Part shown: positions 1 through 7,467 of the stretch, one piece after another
How positions within the stretch are numbered: position 1 is the stretch's first letter
How the letters are laid out: each line of letters begins with the position of its first letter
DNA from: Oscillospiraceae bacterium
GTDB lineage: Bacteria > Bacillota > Clostridia > Oscillospirales > Ruminococcaceae
NCBI GenBank assembly: GCA_017460955.1
Contig: JAFTZY010000009.1
Coordinates: 1 to 49,763 of the forward strand
Length of the DNA stretch: 49,763 nt
Reading direction: 5' to 3'
Position numbers and translations under genes: made by a program
The notes under the pieces: generated by a model
Seen by the model: the letters and a program-made list of their open reading frames with translations, nothing else
The model's database searches: none
Told to the model about the DNA's origin: nothing

Positions 1-223
1 CATTGCCAAGCAGTACAAGCCCCAGCATCTGCCGGCCGATGTGCTGATCGCTGCCGATCCCGGGTGTGAGGCAAGGGCGGTCGCTTACAGTGCAAAGCTC
101 CGGCAGCAGGGTCTGTGTACGGAATTCGCCCTCGGCGAGGACCCGCAGGGCTATGCCGCTAAAAAGGGCATCGCTCGGATCGTGCATATCACACAACAAG
201 GAGAAACGGAGGTGCAGGTATGA
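1..223 (+). CDS. hisZ: HisZ C-terminal end (partial), ATP phosphoribosyltransferase regulatory subunit
   Basis: Only the last 73 or so codons are in the window; the frame is open from base 2 and stops at the TGA 221-223. The visible part looks like the C-terminal, anticodon-binding-like end of HisZ, the histidyl-tRNA-synthetase paralogue that works with short-form HisG in the first step of histidine synthesis. The assignment rests mainly on context: it overlaps hisG by the four bases ATGA, and the hisG that follows is the short form that needs HisZ. The tail carries the motif GYAAKKGIARIV, typical of class II synthetase-like C-termini. A histidyl-tRNA synthetase cannot be excluded from this fragment alone, but the coupling to hisG makes HisZ much more likely. 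Confidence 0.75.
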   Translation, partial: IAKQYKPQHLPADVLIAADPGCEARAVAYSAKLRQQGLCTEFALGEDPQGYAAKKGIARIVHITQQGETEVQV

Positions 224-873
224 TGGATCAGCCACTGCGCATCGCCCTGACCAAGGGCCGACTGGAAAAGGATACCGTAGCGCTCTTTGAGAGCCTTGGC
301 TATGACTGCACCGCCGTACATGAAAAGGGCAGACGCCTCATCCTGCCGATCCCGGACGGGAACCTCGAGGTCGTGCTGGCCAAGGCCGCCGATGTCATCA
401 CCTATGTGGAGCACGGCGTGTGTGACATGGGTGTGGTCGGCAAGGATACGCTCATGGAGATGAACGGCAAGCTCTTTGAGATGGTCAATCTCGGCTTCGG
501 CAAATGCAAATTCGCCCTTGCCGCCAAGAAGGATTACCCCTTCTATGACGGCTTCGGCGTCAAGACCATCGCAACCAAATACCCGAACGTGACCCGCAGC
601 TTCTTCGAGCGCAAGAACATGGATGTGGACATCGTCAAGATCGAGGGCTCCGTGGAGCTTGCCCCGCTGCTCGGGCTTGCGGACGGCATCGTAGATATCG
701 TGGAAACAGGCACGACCCTGAAGGAAAACGGCCTTGAGGTCGTGGAGGACGTGGCACAGATCTCCGCAAGACTGATCGTCAATACCGTCAGTCTCAAGAT
801 GCGCCAGAAGGAGATCGAGGCACTTGTCAGAAAGGTGGAGGAACAGATCAATGATCAGAAAAATCACATGTGA
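220..873 (+). CDS. hisG: ATP phosphoribosyltransferase catalytic subunit, short form
   Basis: HisG condenses ATP with PRPP to give phosphoribosyl-ATP, the committed step of histidine synthesis. The 217-residue length is that of the short form, which lacks the C-terminal regulatory domain and needs HisZ. The N-terminus RIALTKGRLEKDTVALFE and the PRPP-binding stretch DIVETGTTLKENGLEVVE near residues 165-182 are characteristic. The ATG at 220 overlaps the hisZ stop; a second ATG lies at 223. The 3' end overlaps hisD by 23 bases, so the two are translationally coupled. Histidine feedback, if present, would act through HisZ. Confidence 0.96.
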   Translation: MMDQPLRIALTKGRLEKDTVALFESLGYDCTAVHEKGRRLILPIPDGNLEVVLAKAADVITYVEHGVCDMGVVGKDTLMEMNGKLFEMVNLGFGKCKFALAAKKDYPFYDGFGVKTIATKYPNVTRSFFERKNMDVDIVKIEGSVELAPLLGLADGIVDIVETGTTLKENGLEVVEDVAQISARLIVNTVSLKMRQKEIEALVRKVEEQINDQKNHM

Positions 874-2140
874 CGGCACACAGGAGTATGCCTTTTTAAA
901 AGAACTTGAGCGCCGCAGCGGCGAAACGGACCGCAAGGTGACGCAGATCGTCTCCGAGATCATCGACACCGTCCGTGAGGGCGGCGACGAGGCCGTCAAG
1001 GCCTACACGAAGAAATTCGACGGCAATCTGCCGCAGTACTACGAGGTCCCCCGCGAGGTCATCAACGATGCACTGACGACGGCGGATCCGGAATTTGTCA
1101 ATGCACTTCTGAATGCACAGGAGAACATCGCCGCCTTCCACAACCGGCAGAAGACCCAGGGCTTTACCGATGCACAGCCGAACGGCGTGATCCTCGGCCA
1201 GCGTGTGCGCGGCCTTGCCAGGGTGGGACTGTACGTTCCCGGCGGCACGGCAGCCTATCCGTCGAGCGTGCTGATGAATGCCATCCCTGCCAAGATCGCT
1301 GGGGTGGGGGAGATCATCATGGTCACGCCCCCCTGCAAGGACGGCACCCCGAACAAGGATATCCTCGTTGCCGCTGCTATCTGCGGCGTGGACAGGGTCT
1401 TCCTCTCCGGCGGCGCACAGGCCATTGCAGCGCTTGCCTACGGGACCGAGGAGATCCCGAAGGTGGACAAGATCGTCGGCCCCGGCAACATCTTTGTCGC
1501 CACCGCCAAGAAGCTGCTCTACGGCATTGTGGACATCGACATGATCGCAGGCCCCAGTGAGATCCTGGTGCTCGCCGATGAAACGGCGGACCCGAAGTTC
1601 GTCGCAGCGGACCTCATGAGCCAGGCAGAGCATGATAAGCTTGCCTCTGCCATCCTCGTGACCACCGATCCGGCACTCCCCGACAAGGTCGAGGCAGAGG
1701 TCCTGCGCCAGATGGAATACCTCGAGCGCCGTGACATCATCCGGGAAGCTATGGAAAATTACGGTGCGATGCTCATCGCCCGCGATAAGGCACAGGCCGT
1801 CGAGCTTGCCAATGCCATCGCCCCCGAGCACCTTGAGGTCGTGATGGAAAATCCCCTGGAGCTCATCGGCGCACTCGACAATGCCGGCTCCGTGTTCCTC
1901 GGTGCCTATGCCTCCGAGCCGCTCGGGGATTACTATGCAGGTCCCAATCACGTCCTGCCCACTTCCGGCACGGCAAGATTCTTCTCCCCCCTGGGCGTGG
2001 CAAGCTTCATCAAGCGTTCGAGCTACATCTATTATACCGAGGATGCCCTGCGCGAGGCCAAGGACGATATCGTGCTCATTGCCGAGCGTGAGGGTCTGAC
2101 AGCGCATGCCAATGCCATCAAGGTGCGGTTCGAGGACTAA
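851..2140 (+). CDS. hisD: Histidinol dehydrogenase
   Basis: HisD oxidises L-histidinol to L-histidine in two NAD-dependent steps using a bound zinc ion. The reading frame is open upstream to 824, but the ATG at 851 gives the family's usual start (MIRKITCDGT) and 429 residues, a normal length. Visible motifs include VGLYVPGGTAAYPSS, the GPSEILVLAD segment, the metal-site motif QAEHD, PEHLE, and the glycine-rich AGPNHVLPT near the C-terminus. It overlaps the end of hisG by 23 bases and is followed after six bases by a small membrane-protein gene. Confidence 0.97.
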   Translation: MIRKITCDGTQEYAFLKELERRSGETDRKVTQIVSEIIDTVREGGDEAVKAYTKKFDGNLPQYYEVPREVINDALTTADPEFVNALLNAQENIAAFHNRQKTQGFTDAQPNGVILGQRVRGLARVGLYVPGGTAAYPSSVLMNAIPAKIAGVGEIIMVTPPCKDGTPNKDILVAAAICGVDRVFLSGGAQAIAALAYGTEEIPKVDKIVGPGNIFVATAKKLLYGIVDIDMIAGPSEILVLADETADPKFVAADLMSQAEHDKLASAILVTTDPALPDKVEAEVLRQMEYLERRDIIREAMENYGAMLIARDKAQAVELANAIAPEHLEVVMENPLELIGALDNAGSVFLGAYASEPLGDYYAGPNHVLPTSGTARFFSPLGVASFIKRSSYIYYTEDALREAKDDIVLIAEREGLTAHANAIKVRFED

Positions 2141-2146
2141 CCTGAA

Positions 2147-2494
2147 ATGACACAGGCTGAAGAGATCCTGGAGGCCGCAGCTGGTGTGATGATCGGCCTG
2201 TTTGCCGCATTTTTGCTTGTCATACTGATCTGGGAGGTGCTGGCGAAGGAGCACCCGCAGCAGATCCGTGTTGTCCGAAAACGCGAGACGCTGCACAGAA
2301 GTGTGCCGCGCTCCGCCGGACAGGCAGACTACTACACACATTACACGATCGACTGCACCTTTCCGGGCTCCGACAAGGTGCATACCCTTGACTGCAAAGC
2401 GAACGAATTTTACCGGATGGAGAAGGGCGGATCCTACACTGTCCTGCTCAGACGGATGACGATCCGCTCTGTTGTCAAAAAACAAAAACATTGA
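2147..2494 (+). CDS. Small single-pass membrane protein inside the his operon
   Basis: This 115-residue protein is not recognised. It has a strongly hydrophobic segment at about residues 13-33 followed by a basic, soluble C-terminal part of about 80 residues, which suggests one membrane helix with a cytoplasmic or outer domain rich in beta-type residues. It lies between hisD (six-base gap) and hisC (its stop lies just ahead of the hisC ribosome site), so it is transcribed with histidine genes. No histidine-pathway enzyme of this shape is known to me, so a role in the pathway is not claimed. It may be one of the small genes inserted into this operon. Confidence 0.7.
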   Translation: MTQAEEILEAAAGVMIGLFAAFLLVILIWEVLAKEHPQQIRVVRKRETLHRSVPRSAGQADYYTHYTIDCTFPGSDKVHTLDCKANEFYRMEKGGSYTVLLRRMTIRSVVKKQKH

Positions 2495-2511
2495 TGCAAG
2501 GAGAGACCTCT

Positions 2512-3582
2512 ATGAGTTGGGAAGCAAACGTCCGCAGGGTCGTACCATATACCCCCGGCGAGCAGCCGAAGCTGCAGGATGTCATCAAGCTCAATACGAA
2601 TGAGAACCCCTATCCGCCCGCACCGGGCGTGGAGCGCATCCTCCGGGAATTTGACATCGCCCGCATGCGCAAATACCCCGACCCAAACGCCCAGCACCTG
2701 GTGGATGCCATCGCCGCCTCCTACGGCGTGAAGCCCTCCCAGGTCTTTGTGGGCGTGGGCTCGGATGATGTGCTCTCCATGGCGTTCCTGACATTTTTTG
2801 CAGGGGACAAGCCCGTCCTCTTCCCGGATGTGACCTATTCGTTCTACGATGTCTGGGCGGATGTGTACCGCATCCCCTATGCACAGCTCCCCCTGACCGA
2901 GGATCTGCGCATTGATCCCGACGATTACAAGCGGGAGAACGGCGGCATCATCTTCCCGAATCCGAACGCCCCCACCGGTGTGCTCGAGTCCCTTGATACG
3001 ATCGGGGAGATCGTGCGGGCAAATCCCGACAGCGTTGTCATCGTGGATGAGGCGTACATCGATTTCGGCGGTGTGAGCGCCCTGTCCCTCCTTGATGAGT
3101 ACGAGAATCTGCTCATTGTGCAGACCTTCTCGAAATCCCGGAGCATGGCCGGTGTGCGCATCGGCTTTGCCATCGGGAGCGAAAAGCTCATCGGGTTTAT
3201 GAACGACGTGAAGTTCTCCGTCAATTCCTACACCATGAACCAGCTCACCATCGAATGCGGTGCCGCTGCACTGGCGGATCCTGCCTACTTCCGGGAAACC
3301 ACACAGAGGATCTGCGAAACACGCGAATGGGCCAAGCAGCAGCTGACTGCACTGGGCTTTACCTTCCCGGATTCGAGGAGCAATTTTATCTTTGCAAGGC
3401 ACAGCACAGCCGATGCCGGTGCGCTCTTTGCCGCACTCAAGGCACGGCATATCTTTGTACGCTACTGGAACAAGCCCAGGATCGACCAGTACCTGCGCAT
3501 CACGATCGGCACGCCCGATGAGATGGAGGCACTGTTCAAGGCACTCGCCGAGATCCTGCAAGAAATGGGGGACCGCCAATGA
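2512..3582 (+). CDS. hisC: Histidinol-phosphate aminotransferase
   Basis: A fold-type I PLP enzyme that transfers an amino group from glutamate to imidazole acetol phosphate. The frame is open from 2491, but the ATG at 2512 is preceded by AAGGAGAG and gives the usual start, 356 residues in all. Motifs: KLNTNENPYPP near the N-terminus, PNPNAPTG, the acidic VIVDEAYIDFG, and the PLP lysine in QTFSKSRSMAGVRIGF. The TGA overlaps the hisB start by four bases (ATGA), a sign of translational coupling. Confidence 0.97.
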   Translation: MSWEANVRRVVPYTPGEQPKLQDVIKLNTNENPYPPAPGVERILREFDIARMRKYPDPNAQHLVDAIAASYGVKPSQVFVGVGSDDVLSMAFLTFFAGDKPVLFPDVTYSFYDVWADVYRIPYAQLPLTEDLRIDPDDYKRENGGIIFPNPNAPTGVLESLDTIGEIVRANPDSVVIVDEAYIDFGGVSALSLLDEYENLLIVQTFSKSRSMAGVRIGFAIGSEKLIGFMNDVKFSVNSYTMNQLTIECGAAALADPAYFRETTQRICETREWAKQQLTALGFTFPDSRSNFIFARHSTADAGALFAALKARHIFVRYWNKPRIDQYLRITIGTPDEMEALFKALAEILQEMGDRQ

Positions 3583-4160
3583 CGACCGCAACTATGACCC
3601 GCACCTCCAGGGAAACGGACATCACCGTGACCGTCCTTCCGGAGGACGGGAAAACGGAGATCTCCACGGGGATCGGCTTTTTCGACCACATGCTCACCGC
3701 CCTGTCCGTCCACAGCGGCATCCCCATGCACATCCGTGCCGTGGGCGATACCCATGTGGATGCGCACCACACTGTGGAGGATACGGGTATTGTCCTCGGA
3801 CAGGCACTCGGACAGGCGCTCGGCGACAAGAGCGGTATCGTCCGCTACGGCTCCGCCTATATCCCGATGGACGAATCGCTTGCCTTCTGTGCGCTCGATA
3901 TCTGTAACCGCCCGTTCCTGGTGTTCCGTGCGGAATTCACGAACGCCATGATCGGCGCGTATGATGCCTGCCTCACGGAGGAATTCATGCGGGCCTTTGC
4001 CTTCCAGGCCGGACTGACACTGCATTGCAGTGTGCTCTACGGCAAGAACGACCACCACAAGACCGAAGCGCTCTACAAGGCCGTAGCTCATGCCCTGGCG
4101 ATGGCAGCCGCTCCGTCCGGGACGGGGGAGTGCTTCTCCACGAAAGGAATACTGGGATGA
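3579..4160 (+). CDS. hisB: Imidazoleglycerol-phosphate dehydratase
   Basis: HisB removes water from imidazole glycerol phosphate. At 193 residues it is the single-function dehydratase, without the phosphatase domain of the enterobacterial fusion protein. The two metal-binding segments are clear: GIGFFDHMLTALSVHSG and VDAHHTVEDTGIVLGQA. The start overlaps the hisC stop and the stop overlaps the hisH start, each by four bases. Because there is no phosphatase domain, a separate histidinol-phosphatase must be encoded elsewhere. Confidence 0.97.
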   Translation: MTTATMTRTSRETDITVTVLPEDGKTEISTGIGFFDHMLTALSVHSGIPMHIRAVGDTHVDAHHTVEDTGIVLGQALGQALGDKSGIVRYGSAYIPMDESLAFCALDICNRPFLVFRAEFTNAMIGAYDACLTEEFMRAFAFQAGLTLHCSVLYGKNDHHKTEALYKAVAHALAMAAAPSGTGECFSTKGILG

Positions 4161-4756
4161 TCGCAATTGTAGATTACGGTGCCGGAAATATTTTCAGTGT
4201 CAAGAATGCCCTGGATTATCTGGGACTTGACAGCCGCCTGACGGACAGTGCAGAGGAGATCGAGGCTGCCGATAAGGTGATCCTCCCCGGTGTGGGCGCC
4301 TTCCCGGCCGCCATGGAGATGCTGCACCGGAGGGGGCTCGTGGAGGTCCTGCGCACACAGGCAAAGCAAAAGCCCCTGCTCGGCATCTGTCTCGGCATGC
4401 AGATGCTGCTGGAAAAGAGCTATGAATTCGAGGTCTGCGAGGGGCTCGGACTCATCCCCGGCACGGTAGAGCGCATTGACGCCCCGGGGCTCATCATCCC
4501 GCACATGGGCTGGAACAAGCTCGAGCGCGGCGTGGAATGTCCGCTCCTGCAGGGACTGCCCGGGGAGGCCTACGTCTATTTCGTGCATTCGTATGCCGCA
4601 AAATGCCGTGACGAGCATCTGGCTGCATGGGTCGGCTACGGCGGGCGCATCCCGGCACTCGTGTACGACGGCGCCTATGTGTTCGGCGCACAGTTCCATC
4701 CGGAGAAGAGCGGAGAGATCGGCCTGCAGATCCTGCGCAATTTCGGCGCACTGTGA
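4157..4756 (+). CDS. hisH: Imidazole glycerol phosphate synthase, glutamine amidotransferase subunit
   Basis: HisH hydrolyses glutamine and passes ammonia to HisF. It is a class I (triad) amidotransferase: the nucleophile elbow LLGICLGMQ puts the catalytic cysteine at about residue 78, and the His-Glu part of the triad lies in AQFHPEKSG near the C-terminus. The start MIAIVDYGAGN is typical. Length 199 residues, normal. The frame is open upstream to 4025, but the ATG at 4157 overlaps the hisB stop and gives the family N-terminus. Confidence 0.97.
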   Translation: MIAIVDYGAGNIFSVKNALDYLGLDSRLTDSAEEIEAADKVILPGVGAFPAAMEMLHRRGLVEVLRTQAKQKPLLGICLGMQMLLEKSYEFEVCEGLGLIPGTVERIDAPGLIIPHMGWNKLERGVECPLLQGLPGEAYVYFVHSYAAKCRDEHLAAWVGYGGRIPALVYDGAYVFGAQFHPEKSGEIGLQILRNFGAL

Positions 4757-4764
4757 GGTGTACC

Positions 4765-4965
4765 ATGGAACGGTGCGCCTGCGGCACAAAGCTTGTGCCC
4801 TATGCAGTGTATCTTGACAGTATCGCCCGTACAGCAAACGCACCTCTGCAGCCGAAGGGCGTCCGGGCATTGATCTGCTGCCGGTGCGGCCGGGTACAGT
4901 TCCCGGCAAGCGCACCGCCAATGAACAGAAATGAGGCAATCTATGATTATTCTACCCGCAATTGA
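4765..4965 (+). CDS. Small zinc-ribbon-like protein (66 aa)
   Basis: A short open frame beginning ATG at 4765, eight bases after the hisH stop, and ending 23 bases inside hisA. The predicted protein has two cysteine pairs, CACG at residues 4-7 and CCRCG at about 41-45, which is the pattern of a small zinc ribbon. The spacer between the pairs is hydrophilic. A weak GAGG at 4755-4758 could serve as ribosome site. Its position matches that of the other small zinc-ribbon gene just after hisA. Function unknown; the shortness and the overlap with hisA leave some doubt that it is expressed. Confidence 0.5.
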   Translation: MERCACGTKLVPYAVYLDSIARTANAPLQPKGVRALICCRCGRVQFPASAPPMNRNEAIYDYSTRN

Positions 4966-5668
4966 TATCAAGGACGGCAGCTGTGTCCGCCTTGTCAGAG
5001 GGGACTACGGCACCGCCCATAAGGTCGCCGAGGACTACATGCAGACCGCCCGCAGCTTTGCAGCAGCGGGTGCGGAATGGATCCACATGGTCGATCTTGA
5101 CGGCGCGAAGGACGCAAAGCCCGTGAACACGGACATCTTCCTTGATGTGGCAAGAAACACCCCCCTGAAGGTCGAGGTCGGCGGCGGCATCCGCACGATG
5201 GAGACCATGGAGCTGTACCTGTCTGCCGGTGTGAGCCGCGTGATCCTCGGCTCCGTGGCACTCAAGGATCCCGCTCTTGTGGAGCGGGCCGTGCAAGAAT
5301 ACGGCGAGCGCATCGCCGTCGGGATCGACGCCAAGAACGGCTTTGTGGCCGTGGAGGGCTGGCTCGATGCTTCGAGTGTGGATTACATCACCCTTGCCAG
5401 GGAGATGGAAAAGATGGGCGTTCAGACGGTGATCTTCACGGACATCTCCAAGGACGGCACGCTCTCCGGCGTGAATGCGCAGCAGCTCTCTGCGCTGCAT
5501 GATGCCGTTTCCATGAACGTCATCGCAAGCGGCGGTGTACATACGATGGAGGATATCCGTATCTGTCAGAAAATGGGCCTCTACGGCACGATCGCCGGCA
5601 AATCCCTCTATCAGGGAACGCTCGATCTGGCCGAGGCGGTGGCCTATACGAAGGAGAACGCATCATGA
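4943..5668 (+). CDS. hisA: ProFAR isomerase (phosphoribosylformimino-AICAR-phosphate isomerase)
   Basis: HisA carries out the Amadori rearrangement of ProFAR to PRFAR on a TIM barrel. The start MIILPAIDIKDGSCVRL at 4943 contains the first catalytic aspartate; the second lies in VGIDAKNGFVAVEGW. The VGGGIRTMET phosphate-binding loop and the C-terminal IASGGVHTMEDI are also present. Length 241 residues. The frame is open four codons further upstream, but the ATG at 4943 fits the family. Its stop overlaps the start of the next small gene by four bases. Confidence 0.97.
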   Translation: MIILPAIDIKDGSCVRLVRGDYGTAHKVAEDYMQTARSFAAAGAEWIHMVDLDGAKDAKPVNTDIFLDVARNTPLKVEVGGGIRTMETMELYLSAGVSRVILGSVALKDPALVERAVQEYGERIAVGIDAKNGFVAVEGWLDASSVDYITLAREMEKMGVQTVIFTDISKDGTLSGVNAQQLSALHDAVSMNVIASGGVHTMEDIRICQKMGLYGTIAGKSLYQGTLDLAEAVAYTKENAS

Positions 5669-5895
5669 GGCAGACCAAGCAATGCCCGAAATGCGGCAGC
5701 AGGGACATCCTGTATTTTGCCAATGACGGCTTTATGGACAGCTCATCCAAGGGGATCGCAGTGGGACTGACTGTCTTCTCCAATGTGAACGTGGAGCGTT
5801 ATATCTGCTGCGGCTGTGGCTATACCGAGCAATGGGTCGCCAAGCAGGATATCGAGGAGCTCAGACGCTCCCGCAAAGCAATGCCGATAGGCTGA
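5665..5895 (+). CDS. Small zinc-ribbon protein between hisA and hisF
   Basis: A 76-residue protein with a clear four-cysteine zinc ribbon: CPKCGS at residues 8-13 and CCGCGY near 49-54. The segment between the knuckles ([18 protein letters not shown]) is mildly hydrophobic, and the C-terminal tail is charged. It starts inside the hisA stop codon (ATGA overlap) and ends 16 bases before hisF, so it is co-translated with histidine genes. Similar small zinc-ribbon proteins of unknown role are common in clostridial genomes. A DNA-, RNA- or protein-binding role is possible, but nothing in the sequence decides it. Confidence 0.75.
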   Translation: MRQTKQCPKCGSRDILYFANDGFMDSSSKGIAVGLTVFSNVNVERYICCGCGYTEQWVAKQDIEELRRSRKAMPIG

Positions 5896-5911
5896 AAGAA
5901 GGAGGGCGATT

Positions 5912-6667
5912 ATGCTCGCAAAACGAATCATCCCCTGCCTGGACGTGCGCGACGGCAGGGTGGTCAAGGGCGTGAATTTCGAGGGCATCCGTGAGGTCGG
6001 CGATCCGGTGGAATGTGCCGCCGAGTACAACCGGCAGGGTGCGGACGAGATCGTATTCTATGACATCACCGCCTCCCACGAGGGACGCGGCGTGATGCTC
6101 GATGTGGTACGCGAGACGGCAAAGCGCGTGTTCGTGCCGCTCACCGTCGGCGGCGGGATCAAGACCGTGGACGACATCCGGGACACTCTGCGTGCCGGGG
6201 CCGATAAGGTGTCCGTCAATTCCCAGGCGGTGCAGAATCCGCAGCTCATCCGGGAGGGGGCCGATATTTTCGGCAGCCAGTGCATCTGCGTGGGCATCGA
6301 TGCCAAAAAGACCCCGGCGGGGAACTGGACTGTCTACATCAACGGCGGGCGCATTGATATGCACCTCGATCTCCTTGACTGGGTGCGGCAGATCGAAGCA
6401 CTCGGCGCAGGGGAGATCTGTCTCAATTCGATCGACACCGACGGCGTGAAGGGCGGGTTTGACCTGCCGATGCTGAAGGCGGTCGTGGACGCCGTGAGCA
6501 TCCCCGTCATCGCAAGCGGCGGTGCCGGAAAGCTCGGCGATTTTGCAGAAGCATTCGAGAAGACTGACTGCTCCGCAGCGCTGGCAGCGTCCCTGTTCCA
6601 TTTCCGGGAGCTGACCGTGCAGGAGGTCAAGGCGGACTGCCGTGCCAAGGGCATCATTGTCCGGTAA
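5912..6667 (+). CDS. hisF: Imidazole glycerol phosphate synthase, cyclase subunit
   Basis: HisF takes ammonia from HisH and converts PRFAR to imidazole glycerol phosphate, releasing AICAR, which can feed the purine pathway encoded further along this window. It is a TIM barrel with the catalytic aspartate in [19 protein letters not shown] and the second in [14 protein letters not shown]. The phosphate-binding motifs TVGGGIK and IASGGAG are present. Length 251 residues, normal. A strong AGGAGGG lies just before the ATG at 5912. Confidence 0.97.
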   Translation: MLAKRIIPCLDVRDGRVVKGVNFEGIREVGDPVECAAEYNRQGADEIVFYDITASHEGRGVMLDVVRETAKRVFVPLTVGGGIKTVDDIRDTLRAGADKVSVNSQAVQNPQLIREGADIFGSQCICVGIDAKKTPAGNWTVYINGGRIDMHLDLLDWVRQIEALGAGEICLNSIDTDGVKGGFDLPMLKAVVDAVSIPVIASGGAGKLGDFAEAFEKTDCSAALAASLFHFRELTVQEVKADCRAKGIIVR

Positions 6668-6678
6668 AGGAGGACAGC

Positions 6679-7035
6679 ATGGATTTCAGAAGTGACGCAT
6701 TTATCCGCAGGATCGCCCCTTTCCGATGGGTCGAGCATGATGACAGCTATTCCTTCGTGCTCGATGTGGGGGAGTACCTTGCCGATCTCTTCCTCACCCG
6801 TGAGGAGGAGGGCTTTGAGGGCAACGGCTATGACTGGCAGTCCCTGGCGCAGGTGTTCCTCGATGAGCAGTTTGAAGGGGAGGCCGGCGGCCTGGATTTT
6901 GATTCTGAGGCTGGCATGTTCGTGATGTATTCCGAGGACGGGGATGCACTGGCAGACTTTGCACTGGCCTTCAAGGAGGCCTGTGAGGATGAGGAGCGCA
7001 TCGCCGACCTCTTCTCCCGCGCAGAACTTATGTAA
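6679..7035 (+). CDS. Imm51-type immunity protein homologue
   Basis: A small, very acidic protein of 118 residues with the run [19 protein letters not shown] near the N-terminus and a [14 protein letters not shown] core, which I associate with the Imm51 family of polymorphic-toxin immunity proteins. It has no signal peptide or membrane segment. It sits 11 bases after hisF and 10 bases before hisI with good ribosome sites (AAAGGAGG), so it is made with histidine enzymes. No toxin gene is visible nearby, making it an orphan immunity gene or a domesticated relative. The family call is from memory of the motif and is moderate. Confidence 0.6.
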   Translation: MDFRSDAFIRRIAPFRWVEHDDSYSFVLDVGEYLADLFLTREEEGFEGNGYDWQSLAQVFLDEQFEGEAGGLDFDSEAGMFVMYSEDGDALADFALAFKEACEDEERIADLFSRAELM

Positions 7036-7045
7036 GGAGGATGGC

Positions 7046-7381
7046 ATGGAAGTCAACGTGAAGGACCTTGACAAATACTTTGTCAAGAGCGAGCTCATCC
7101 CGGCCATCGCCGTGGACGTCAATACAAAGGCCGTTCTGATGCTGGCATACATGAACCGGGAGAGCCTGCAAAAAACACTTGAGACCGGCTATACCTGGTA
7201 CTGGAGCCGCTCTCGTCAGGAGCTGTGGAACAAGGGGGCGACCTCGGGACATCTCCAGAAGGTCGTGTCCATTTTCGCCGACTGTGATGATGACACGCTC
7301 CTTGTGAACGTCGAGCAGACGGGCAATGCCTGCCATACGGGCAGCTATTCCTGCTTTTTCAAGCAGATCTACGGCGAGTAA
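7046..7381 (+). CDS. hisI: Phosphoribosyl-AMP cyclohydrolase
   Basis: HisI opens the adenine ring of phosphoribosyl-AMP. The 111-residue protein is the single-domain form without the HisE pyrophosphohydrolase. The signature [17 protein letters not shown] is followed by the zinc and magnesium site residues in [11 protein letters not shown] and the cysteine motif CHTGSYSCF. The ATG at 7046 is preceded by TAAGGAGG at 7033-7040. HisE, which makes the substrate from phosphoribosyl-ATP, is not in this window and must be elsewhere. Confidence 0.96.
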   Translation: MEVNVKDLDKYFVKSELIPAIAVDVNTKAVLMLAYMNRESLQKTLETGYTWYWSRSRQELWNKGATSGHLQKVVSIFADCDDDTLLVNVEQTGNACHTGSYSCFFKQIYGE

Positions 7382-7403
7382 GTCAGCCGCCGTCACAAAA
7401 CAC

Positions 7404-7464
7404 AGCCCTCCTGAATAGTATGTAACCAAGGGAGCTTCCCTTGGAGACTACTGACAGGAGGGCT
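7404..7464 (+). promoter_or_regulatory. Long two-part hairpin that buries the ribosome site of the next gene
   Basis: Two perfect inverted repeats are nested in the 86-base gap after hisI. The outer arms are AGCCCTCCTG (7404-7413) and CAGGAGGGCT (7455-7464). The inner hairpin is CCAAGGGA, loop GCT, TCCCTTGG (7426-7444). TAGT at 7416-7419 and ACTA at 7447-7450 could add a middle helix. The right outer arm contains the AGGAGGG ribosome site of the gene starting at 7468. In the folded RNA that site would be fully paired. No U-tract follows, so it does not look like a simple terminator. This is what a translational switch, or a processing site separating the last gene from the his message, would look like; the ligand or trigger is unknown. 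Confidence 0.6.
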
Positions 7465-7467
7465 ATT

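Noticed and set aside
896-2491. Long open frame on the minus strand opposite hisD (531 codons), and similar long antisense frames elsewhere, e.g. 14906-16378, 19266-20939 and 39399-41207
   Set aside because: They lie opposite clear enzymes, have His/Asp/Leu-rich composition typical of the complement of GC-rich coding DNA, lack ribosome sites and show no motif.
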